Assembly (NCBI GenBank): GCA_012799115.1
Contig: JAAZLY010000156.1
Coordinates: 1 to 10,466 of the forward strand
DNA from: Bacillota bacterium
Lineage (GTDB): Bacteria > Bacillota > Limnochordia > Darwinibacteriales > Darwinibacteriaceae
DNA: 10,466 nucleotides
Direction of reading: 5' to 3'
Position numbers and translations under genes: made by a program. The notes beneath the pieces were generated by a model. It saw nothing but the letters and a program-made list of their open reading frames with translations. It did no database searches and was not told the DNA's origin. Each line of letters begins with the position of its first letter. Position 1 is the stretch's first letter. Below are positions 5,141-10,466 of the stretch, one piece after another.

Positions 5141-6448
5141 GTGAAAAAGCATTCAGTGCTACTAAAGGAAGAACTATGCGAAGGGTGTACCAATTGTGTC
5201 AAAAACTGTCCCACCAAGGCAATTAGGGTCCATAATGGCAAGGCAATGATCAGAGATGAACTGTGCATTGATTGCGCTGAGTGCATTCGTATTTGTGCCT
5301 ACCATGCCAAGCACTCTCAAACAGCTGAAATAGCGGATGTATCAAGTTATAAGTACCCCATCGCATTAGTTCCTCCCAGTTTCTATGGTCAATTCAAAGG
5401 GCTTAACCCAGCTAGGGTCAGGGTCGCCTTGTATGAGCTTGGCTTTAAGGAGGTAATCGATGTTTCCTTGGCGGCTGAAGCCTTAAGCAGAAAGACATCT
5501 GAGTTTCTAGCTAGCAATCCCGGCATTTACATCTCATCTTCTTGTCCTGTAGTGGTCAGGTTGATTAAGATCCTGTACCCTGAGTTAACTGGGCATTTGA
5601 TTCCTTTCAAGGCTCCTACCGATGCGATGGGCGAAAAGGCCAGAAAGGATGCGATCGCCAAGGGTGTTGCACCAGAAGATATAGGAGTCTTTTTGCTGAC
5701 CCCCTGCCCCGGTAAGAATACAAATATCTTTGATCCGGTTGGTATTGAAAATAGTCCCATCGATAAGACCATAGCGGTAACTCAGGCCTATCAAGCTGTT
5801 CTAGCAGCTTTGGAAAAAACGCAGGATGTGGCTGAAGAGGACCTGCCAGTACCTTACCTAGGATTGGGCTGGGGACAAAGCGGTGGAGAAGTACAACTCT
5901 TGCACGAACAGGTTCAAGACTATAGCCTTTCTGTCTCTGGCATTCACAGGGTTAGGGCCCTGCTTAACGAACTTTCCCGCAATAACATCAAAGGAGTCCG
6001 GTATTTCGAGCTTTCAGCTTGTGAGTTCGGATGCGTTGGGGGAGTTTTTAATGTCGTCAACCCCTTTCAGGCCCGCTCTGATTTGCGCCGCTTAAGAGCT
6101 AAAGGAAAAACAATGATTGAGCAAAATGAAGGTTATGACTTTGACCTACCTGGCAAGTTCGAACCACTACAAATTGGTCGCTTGGATGGCGATCTAGAGA
6201 AGGCTATGGAGAAACTGACACAGCTCGAAGAGGAAATCGCAGTTCTGCCTGGATTAGACTGTGCCGCCTGTGGTGCGCCAGATTGTAAGACCCTAGCTGA
6301 AGACATAGTGACTGGAGTGGCCAGTCGCACCGACTGTATTTTCCTCTTAAGAAAGCAGATGGGTGATTTAGCTGAAACATTGTCAGCTTTGCTTTATGAA
6401 CTACCCCCAGTGATGAAGAAAGAAAAAACGGATGGTAAGGTTGGGTGA
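5141..6448 (+). CDS. HydS-like [FeFe]-hydrogenase-related iron-sulfur protein (probably sensory)
   Basis: 435 residues from the GTG at 5141, which has GGGAG 8 bases upstream; the GTG at 5132 and ATG at 5135 are in frame but have no usable SD spacing. Residues 13-23 and 42-52 are two CxxCxxCxxxC [4Fe-4S] motifs. The iron hydrogenase large-subunit domain follows. Motif L1 is SSSCP (C135), L2 is TPCPGKN (C189, K192), and L3 is SACEFGCVGG (C294, C298). All four H-cluster cysteine ligands are kept. The proton-relay Cys that precedes the ligand in active enzymes (TSCCP) is Ser134 here. The C-terminus has a C-x2-C-x4-C-x16-C cluster motif (C374, C377, C382, C399; PF04060 type). No PAS or kinase domain is fused. 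I infer a sensory hydrogenase or redox protein working with the ATPases beside it. Confidence 0.85.
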   Translation: MKKHSVLLKEELCEGCTNCVKNCPTKAIRVHNGKAMIRDELCIDCAECIRICAYHAKHSQTAEIADVSSYKYPIALVPPSFYGQFKGLNPARVRVALYELGFKEVIDVSLAAEALSRKTSEFLASNPGIYISSSCPVVVRLIKILYPELTGHLIPFKAPTDAMGEKARKDAIAKGVAPEDIGVFLLTPCPGKNTNIFDPVGIENSPIDKTIAVTQAYQAVLAALEKTQDVAEEDLPVPYLGLGWGQSGGEVQLLHEQVQDYSLSVSGIHRVRALLNELSRNNIKGVRYFELSACEFGCVGGVFNVVNPFQARSDLRRLRAKGKTMIEQNEGYDFDLPGKFEPLQIGRLDGDLEKAMEKLTQLEEEIAVLPGLDCAACGAPDCKTLAEDIVTGVASRTDCIFLLRKQMGDLAETLSALLYELPPVMKKEKTDGKVG

Positions 6449-6457
6449 GCACAACAA

Positions 6458-6784
6458 ATGAAAGTCACAGAGCTCGTAGATAAACTTGAACTAGAAGTAG
6501 TTGCAGGGCCGTTTGAAAGAGAAATATCCGGAATTTATGTTGGGGACCTACTTAGCAATGTGATGGCTAGAGCCCAGGCAGACGATGTATGGCTCACTGT
6601 GCATGGTCATCAAAATGTTGTGGCCGTAGCCAGTCTAACCCAGGTTGCTGCAGTCATTGTTGTGGAAGATTTCCCCATTGAACCAGCGGCAGTTCAAAAG
6701 GCAAAGGAAATGGAAGTAACGATCTTGCGTACCCCAATGACTGCCTCTGATCTGATCCGCAAGTTATTCGAGCTTGGACTTTAG
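6458..6784 (+). CDS. DRTGG domain protein 2
   Basis: 108 residues, ATG start 9 bases after the hydrogenase-like gene. The SD-like GGGTGAG spans that gene's stop codon, so translation is probably coupled. The protein is a single DRTGG-type domain: VGDLLSNVMARAQADDVWLT, NVVAVASLTQVAAVIVVEDF and EVTILRTPMTASDLIRKLFE. It is a diverged relative of the 4307 gene: both have a G/V-DL-S-V start, an alternating hydrophobic core and a final helix with L.....GL. No enzyme motif is visible. Two DRTGG proteins flanking the ATPase and hydrogenase relative suggest a heteromeric complex or paired sensors (inference). Confidence 0.75.
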   Translation: MKVTELVDKLELEVVAGPFEREISGIYVGDLLSNVMARAQADDVWLTVHGHQNVVAVASLTQVAAVIVVEDFPIEPAAVQKAKEMEVTILRTPMTASDLIRKLFELGL

Positions 6785-6804
6785 CCCGAACTGGAGATAG
6801 TTAC

Positions 6805-7527
6805 ATGAACCGCAAGGACAATCCCAGATGTGACCTTCATATTCACAGTTGTTTATCGGCCTGTGCCGATTTGTTGATGACTCCCGGCAACATTATTCAA
6901 CAGGCGGTGAACCTAGGCTTAGAGTATATAGCCATCACTGATCACAATAGTGCTGGCAATACTCAGGTCGCCCAACAGTTAGCTCAGGCCAATGGGATTA
7001 AGCTCATTCCTGCCATGGAACTGGAGACGCGGGAGGAAGTGCATTTACTCTGCTATTTTTCCAGCCTAGATGCATTGCTGGAGTTCGAAGCCATTGTCCA
7101 TGAGAACCTCCCCAGTCTAAAGAATGATGAAAGGTTGTTCGGCTATCAATTACTGACGGATATCAAGGATGAATACATCGCCAAGGAAGACCGGCTCCTA
7201 GCTATGGCAACAAAGCTCTCCTTATCAGAGGCAATAGAGAACGTTACGAACCTCCAGGGCGTGGTGATACCCGCCCATGTGGATCGTCCAGCAAATAGTA
7301 TTCTAGGACAGTTGGGTTTCATTCCCTCCGATATGGGAATTCAGGTCATTGAAATTTCCCGCAACACTGATCCAATGGGTTTCTTGCGTGTTCACCCCCA
7401 CTTAGACCAATATCGATACATCCAAGGGTCAGACAGTCACTATCTTACCGATATTGGCCGTTGTGGGAATACAGAAGGATTCATTCTTGACGAGGATTTG
7501 CTCAAATTGATATCTGTCATATTTTAA
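6805..7527 (+). CDS. PHP-domain metal-dependent phosphoesterase
   Basis: 240 residues, ATG start with GGAG 9 bases upstream. The polymerase-and-histidinol-phosphatase metal motifs are in order: DLHIHS (D10, H12, H14), ITDHN (D46, H47), ELE followed by EEVHLLCYF (E72, E74, H80), PAHVDRP (H158, D160) and GSDSHY (D210, H212). The enzyme should be active on a phosphoester. Between residues about 88 and 150 there is an alpha-helical insert rich in Glu/Asp. The closest types are TrpH/YciV-like phosphoesterases, but the substrate cannot be predicted; a nucleotide or signalling molecule is possible given the neighbours. It is the last gene before a new promoter, and its stop codon lies inside a 27-bp tandem repeat. 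Confidence 0.88.
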   Translation: MNRKDNPRCDLHIHSCLSACADLLMTPGNIIQQAVNLGLEYIAITDHNSAGNTQVAQQLAQANGIKLIPAMELETREEVHLLCYFSSLDALLEFEAIVHENLPSLKNDERLFGYQLLTDIKDEYIAKEDRLLAMATKLSLSEAIENVTNLQGVVIPAHVDRPANSILGQLGFIPSDMGIQVIEISRNTDPMGFLRVHPHLDQYRYIQGSDSHYLTDIGRCGNTEGFILDEDLLKLISVIF

Positions 7528-7568
7528 AACGCATTCTACTATGTCATATTTTGAGACTCATTATACTA
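7515..7568 (+). repeat. Tandem 27-bp direct repeat (two units)
   Basis: Units 7515-7541 and 7542-7568 both start TGTCATATTTT and end TACTA, with 4 mismatches in 27. Unit 1 contains the PHP gene stop codon; unit 2 ends directly at the TTGAAA -35 of the next promoter. The units are AT-rich and could be an activator-binding or UP-like region, or a slippage duplication. Confidence 0.75.
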
Positions 7569-7597
7569 TTGAAATCCGAATCAAAGACGCTTATAAT
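7569..7597 (+). promoter_or_regulatory. Sigma-A type promoter for the hnd operon
   Basis: TTGAAA (7569-7574), 17 bases, then TATAAT (7592-7597): five of six at -35 and a perfect -10. The transcript would start near 7604, leaving a leader of about 128 bases before hndA. That leader contains a terminator-like hairpin and Rex-like dyads. Confidence 0.8.
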
Positions 7598-7612
7598 CTA
7601 AGTAGTGAGGCA

Positions 7613-7630
7613 ATGTGAAAATGTTAACGA
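7613..7630. promoter_or_regulatory. Putative Rex operator A
   Basis: ATGTGAAAATGTTAACGA matches 12 of 14 positions of TTGTKAA-N4-TTMACAA. It starts about 9 bases after the predicted transcription start, a position where a repressor acts as a roadblock. Confidence 0.5.
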
Positions 7631-7636
7631 AACCCG

Positions 7637-7662
7637 AACCCTCCGTGGCTGAGGGTTATTTT
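7637..7662 (+). terminator. Terminator-like hairpin inside the hnd leader
   Basis: AACCCTC (7637-7643) pairs with GAGGGTT (7651-7657) around a 7-base loop, followed by ATTTT. It may end read-through from the upstream operon. It also lies downstream of the 7569 promoter and so could act as an attenuator of the hnd genes. The U-run is short, so it is probably leaky. Confidence 0.5.
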
Positions 7663-7672
7663 AAGGCAAGGC

Positions 7673-7690
7673 ATGTGAATTTCTTCACTA
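7673..7690. promoter_or_regulatory. Putative Rex operator B
   Basis: ATGTGAATTTCTTCACTA matches 12 of 14 positions of the Rex consensus, with symmetric GTGAA/TTCAC arms. It overlaps the start of a TATAAT at 7689-7694, a possible second -10 that has no good -35. Confidence 0.55.
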
Positions 7691-7692
7691 TA

Positions 7693-7710
7693 ATGTTAGA
7701 CGTTTAACAA
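7693..7710. promoter_or_regulatory. Putative Rex operator C
   Basis: ATGTTAGACGTTTAACAA matches 12 of 14 positions of the Rex consensus. It lies 20 bases (start to start) from operator B, nearly two helical turns, just before the hndA ribosome-binding site. Confidence 0.5.
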
Positions 7711-7731
7711 AATCAGAAAGGGTGGCTCAGT

Positions 7732-8271
7732 ATGGGTTGTATCTGTGGTCATGGCAAGGAGAGTTATGAGAAGTATCTGGAGCCTTTAAGGAACATCTTG
7801 GCTCGTTACAGCGCAGAACAGGCTAGCTTGATTCCCATTTTGCAGGAAGCGCAAGAACAGTATGGCTATCTACCCCAAGATATCCTGCAGGAGATTGCTA
7901 GGAGCCTTCAGTTATCTTTGGCCAAGGTGTATGGCGTAGTGACGTTCTACACCCAGTTTCATCTGCAACCGAGGGGTAAGAATGTGATTAAGGTATGCAC
8001 CGGAACTGCCTGTCATGTGCGGGGTGGAACAGAGGTGCTGCGGGCGATTGAGAAGGAACTGGGGATTGTAAGTGGTGGCACCACAGAAGACTTGGAGTTC
8101 ACCTTAGAAACAGTGGCATGTATCGGTGCTTGTGGTCTTGCTCCGGTCATTATGATTAATGACGATACCCACGGCAGACTGAACCAGAATAATGTGGCTA
8201 GCGTCTTGGCTGCCTACAGAAGTGAGGACAAAACGCCTCGCAAAGAGGAGACGTTAAAACTAGCAAACTGA
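7732..8271 (+). CDS. hndA: NuoE-like [2Fe-2S] subunit of NAD(P)-linked [FeFe] hydrogenase
   Basis: 179 residues, ATG start with AAAGGGTGG 7 bases upstream. It has the standard NuoE/HndA/HydC length and layout. The N-terminal helical bundle includes LIPILQEAQEQYGYLPQDIL and VYGVVTFYTQFHLQPRGKN. The thioredoxin-like [2Fe-2S] domain follows, with ligands C89, C94 (KVCTGTACHVRGG) and C130, C134 (ETVACIGACGLAPV). In Hnd/Hyd complexes this subunit passes electrons between the flavin subunit and the other clusters in the cytoplasm. The extra CICG near the N-terminus (C3, C5) is not a conserved family motif as far as I know. It is the first gene of the second transcription unit, whose gene order resembles hndABCD of Desulfovibrio with an ATPase gene inserted. 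Confidence 0.93.
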   Translation: MGCICGHGKESYEKYLEPLRNILARYSAEQASLIPILQEAQEQYGYLPQDILQEIARSLQLSLAKVYGVVTFYTQFHLQPRGKNVIKVCTGTACHVRGGTEVLRAIEKELGIVSGGTTEDLEFTLETVACIGACGLAPVIMINDDTHGRLNQNNVASVLAAYRSEDKTPRKEETLKLAN

Positions 8272-8298
8272 GTTTTCTTCGGAAATGTGGGAGGGTCT

Positions 8299-8847
8299 AT
8301 GCGGGAGTTATCACTTCACATCCTGGATATTGCGCAAAATTCGATTGCGGCGTCTGCTTCTATCATCGAGATTTATATTGATGAGAACTCAATCCAAGAC
8401 CGATTGACGATTCGGATTGCGGATAACGGCAGGGGCATTCCCCAACACCAGTTAGCTCAGGTAATGGATCCGTTTTTTACATCACGAAAGACGCGAGGAG
8501 TTGGGCTGGGTCTTGCACTTTTCGCCCAAGCGGCCAAGGGAGCAGAAGGCGAGCTTCTGATTGATTCCAACGTTGGTACTGGTACAACAGTTACCGCTAC
8601 CTTCCGCTACAGTCATATTGATCGGGCTCCTTTAGGAGATCTGGCAGGCACTTTGCTAGGTGTGATCATGCTGAACCCAGAAGTAGAAGTGGTTTATCAG
8701 CACACGTGCCTAGAAAGAACTCTTTGCATCGATACCAGGGAGATAAAATCCGAACTAGGCAGCATTGCAATTAACCACCCCGCCGTTATGAATTGGCTGG
8801 AGGGTTTTGTTCGAGAAGGAATAGATGACCTATATGGGGGTGAGTGA
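8299..8847 (+). CDS. Stand-alone histidine-kinase-type ATPase domain protein
   Basis: 182 residues from the ATG at 8299, preceded by GGGAGGG 3-4 bases upstream; a GTG at 8287 is in frame but sits before that SD. The N-terminal ~105 residues are a GHKL ATPase. The N box is HILDIAQNS (D10, N14), G1 is DNGRGIP (D42, G44, G46), the F box is DPFFTS, G2 is GVGLGLAL and the final turn is VGTGTTVTATF. There is no sensor or phosphoacceptor (DHp) domain and no response regulator nearby. Residues about 110-182 form an unrecognised C-terminal part. Genes of this type often sit between nuoE-like and 2Fe-2S genes in clostridial hydrogenase operons. I infer a partner kinase or assembly/signalling factor; its target is unknown. 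Confidence 0.85.
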   Translation: MRELSLHILDIAQNSIAASASIIEIYIDENSIQDRLTIRIADNGRGIPQHQLAQVMDPFFTSRKTRGVGLGLALFAQAAKGAEGELLIDSNVGTGTTVTATFRYSHIDRAPLGDLAGTLLGVIMLNPEVEVVYQHTCLERTLCIDTREIKSELGSIAINHPAVMNWLEGFVREGIDDLYGGE

Positions 8848-8850
8848 TCT

Positions 8851-9225
8851 GTGAAATCACTTGAAGAATTGAGAGAATTGCGGGCAGAGCTCGAAAAGGA
8901 GATTTCTGCAAGAAACAGCGAAGGAAAACCTAAGATCATTATCGGGATGGGTACTTGCGGCATTGCTGCTGGCGCCCGTGACATACTCCAAGCGGTAACC
9001 CAAGAACTAAGGAAGAGAAATCTAGATGTGATCACAACGCAGACTGGATGTATAGGCATGTGTGAACAGGAACCTTTGATGGATGTGCAGTTACCAGGTC
9101 AAGACCGAATTACCTATGGGAAAATTACTGCAAAAGATGTGGAGCGCATTGTTGTTGAGCATCTGATTAACGGCAATGTCGTTGCAGAGTTGGCCGTAGC
9201 ACGTCTTGAGGAAGGAGGAGTATAG
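8851..9225 (+). CDS. hndB: HndB-like (2Fe-2S) ferredoxin-domain hydrogenase subunit
   Basis: 124 residues, GTG start 3 bases after the previous stop, with GGGGTGA about 7 bases upstream, so it is probably coupled. A short helical N-terminus (SLEELRELRAELEKEI) leads into a thioredoxin-like ferredoxin domain: IIIGMGTCGIAAGARDIL (C36), TQTGCIGMCEQEP (C67, C71), ITYGKITAKDVERIV. The family usually binds [2Fe-2S] with four cysteines. Here the first position of the C-x4-C pair is not Cys, so only three are in place, as I recall is common in HndB-type proteins. It probably relays electrons inside the hydrogenase complex. The next gene begins 2 bases later. Confidence 0.85.
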   Translation: MKSLEELRELRAELEKEISARNSEGKPKIIIGMGTCGIAAGARDILQAVTQELRKRNLDVITTQTGCIGMCEQEPLMDVQLPGQDRITYGKITAKDVERIVVEHLINGNVVAELAVARLEEGGV

Positions 9226-9227
9226 CT

Positions 9228-10466
9228 ATGAACCCTAAGTTCTACCGTTCTCATGTATTAGTTTGTACAGGTACCGGCTGTGTTTCCTCCGGTTCAAACA
9301 GTGTTAAGGATCGCTTGCTTATAAAACTAGAAGAATTCGGTTTACAGGATGAAATCAAAGTTGTGGAAACTGGTTGTCACGGTTTTTGTGAGCAAGGTCC
9401 AATTGTCATTGTCTATCCAGAAGGGGTTTTCTATTGCCGGATTCAGGCTGACGATATTCATGAAATCGTGGAAGAACACCTCCTCAAAGGTAGGATTGTC
9501 CACAGATTGCTCTACACTGAGCAGGGCACAGACACAAGGGTCCCTGCCTATAGCGACATTGACTTCTATAAGAAGCAGCACCGGATTGTCCTGGCCAACT
9601 GCGGCAGAATCGATCCCGAAAGCATCAAAGAGTATATTGCAGCCAAGGGATATGAAGCTTGCGGTCGAGCCTTGACAGAAATGACACCAGAAGAGGTCAT
9701 TGCCGAGGTCAAGAAATCAGGGCTCCGAGGCCGTGGCGGTGCGGGGTTCCCAACTGGTCTGAAGTGGGAATTCACCAGACAAAGTCCAGGCGAAAAGAAG
9801 TATGTGATCTGCAATGCTGACGAGGGAGATCCTGGTGCCTTTATGGATCGGAGCTTGCTAGAAGGCGACCCCCACAGAATCATTGAAGGTATGATAATTG
9901 CGGCCTACGCCATCGGCGCCGACGAAGGTTATATCTATGTTCGCGCTGAGTATCCCCTGGCCATTCGCCGCCTGGAAATTGCCCTTCAGCAGGCAAGGGA
10001 ATACGGCTTACTGGGTGACGATATATTTGGCAGTGGCTTTAGCTTTGAGCTGAAGATTAAGAAAGGTGCCGGCGCCTTTGTCTGCGGTGAGGAAACCGCT
10101 CTGATGGCATCCATCGAAGGCCAGCGGGGTATGCCCCGACCAAAGCCGCCCTTCCCCTCCGTATCTGGACTATGGGGCAAACCCACCAACATCAATAATG
10201 TGGAAACCTTCGGCAACATCCCAGACATTATTCGACGTGGAGCCGAGGCCTACAGGGCGATTGGTACGGAAAAATCTACGGGCACCAAAGTCTTTGCCTT
10301 AACTGGAAATATCAATAATACCGGTTTAGTCGAAGTTCCCATGGGTATGAGCCTAAGGGAGATTATCTATGAAATTGGTGGAGGAGTTAGTGACGGTCGG
10401 GACCTTAAAGCCGTTCAAATAGGTGGTCCTTCTGGTGGATGTATTCCAGCTAACTTGTTAGATCTA
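9228..10466 (+). CDS. hndC: NuoF-like flavin/[4Fe-4S] subunit of NAD(P)-linked [FeFe] hydrogenase (partial, 413 residues)
   Basis: ATG start with GGAAGGAGGAG 7 bases upstream; the frame is open to the right edge. It has an N-terminal thioredoxin-like [2Fe-2S] domain (VCTGTGCVSSGS, C13 and C18; ETGCHGFCEQGP, C50 and C54), a marker of HndC/HydB-type subunits absent from respiratory NuoF. The NuoF core follows: RGRGGAGFPTGLKW (residues 167-180, NADH/FMN loop), CNADEGDPGAFMDR (FMN site) and GAGAFVCGEETALMASIEGQ. The sequence continues through KPTNINNVETF to GGPSGGCIPANL. The C-terminal [4Fe-4S] cysteines and any ferredoxin tail lie outside the window. The subunit oxidises or reduces NAD(P)H and is the flavin site of electron bifurcation in related complexes. 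Confidence 0.95.
   Translation, partial: MNPKFYRSHVLVCTGTGCVSSGSNSVKDRLLIKLEEFGLQDEIKVVETGCHGFCEQGPIVIVYPEGVFYCRIQADDIHEIVEEHLLKGRIVHRLLYTEQGTDTRVPAYSDIDFYKKQHRIVLANCGRIDPESIKEYIAAKGYEACGRALTEMTPEEVIAEVKKSGLRGRGGAGFPTGLKWEFTRQSPGEKKYVICNADEGDPGAFMDRSLLEGDPHRIIEGMIIAAYAIGADEGYIYVRAEYPLAIRRLEIALQQAREYGLLGDDIFGSGFSFELKIKKGAGAFVCGEETALMASIEGQRGMPRPKPPFPSVSGLWGKPTNINNVETFGNIPDIIRRGAEAYRAIGTEKSTGTKVFALTGNINNTGLVEVPMGMSLREIIYEIGGGVSDGRDLKAVQIGGPSGGCIPANLLDL

Noticed and set aside
7661..7694. Full second promoter at the TATAAT of 7689
   Set aside because: No acceptable -35 lies 16-18 bases upstream and there is no TGn extension, so it is mentioned only as a possibility.
9342..9883. Minus-strand open frames opposite hndC
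   Set aside because: They are shadows of a clearly coding, conserved NuoF-type gene and have no start signals of their own.

Overview
The window looks like a chromosomal segment of an anaerobic, fermentative Firmicute (Clostridia or Limnochordia type). The evidence is strong purine-rich ribosome-binding sites, frequent GTG/TTG starts, and an electron-bifurcating-type [FeFe]-hydrogenase operon of the Hnd/Hyd kind preceded by Rex-like redox operators. I cannot name the species.

Layout. (a) 1-367, minus strand: the N-terminal part of a multi-spanning membrane protein of unknown function that runs off the left edge. (b) 405-2163: a toxin-antitoxin island. It has an MqsR-family toxin (668-1033) and a three-part antitoxin (1060-2061) joining a YgiT/MqsA-type zinc ribbon, an HTH domain and a SocA/Panacea (DUF4065) domain. 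It has its own promoter with operator-like dyads, ends in a probably bidirectional terminator, and is bracketed by two identical 27-bp copies of a G6/C6 palindromic repeat. (c) 2156-3999, minus strand: a secreted-protein locus. A Big_2 (Ig-like) protein is followed by a two-domain exported protein that appears broken by a 1-base frameshift near 2440-2458. (d) 4000-4306: a divergent spacer holding an extended -10 promoter with a Rex-like dyad inside it. (e) 4307-7527, plus strand: a tight accessory operon with a DRTGG protein, an RsbW-like ATPase, a HydS-like iron hydrogenase relative, a second DRTGG protein and a PHP-domain phosphoesterase. (f) 7528-7731: a regulatory spacer with a 27-bp tandem repeat, a near-consensus promoter, a terminator-like hairpin and three further Rex-like dyads. 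(g) 7732 to the right edge: hndA (NuoE-like), a stand-alone histidine-kinase-type ATPase, hndB (2Fe-2S) and hndC (NuoF-like, cut by the edge). The catalytic subunit hndD would be expected just beyond.

How it works together (partly inference). hndA, hndB and hndC make the NAD(P)-side electron-transfer arm of a multimeric [FeFe] hydrogenase. The upstream cassette carries a hydrogenase relative whose catalytic proton-relay cysteine is replaced by serine. It also has two stand-alone GHKL ATPases, two DRTGG domains and a PHP enzyme. It looks more like a redox or H2 sensing and signalling module than a second hydrogenase. Rex-like sites before both blocks suggest NADH/NAD+ control of both. The cassette is the best candidate here for an uncharacterised system, and the Panacea/MqsR island is the clearest accessory element.
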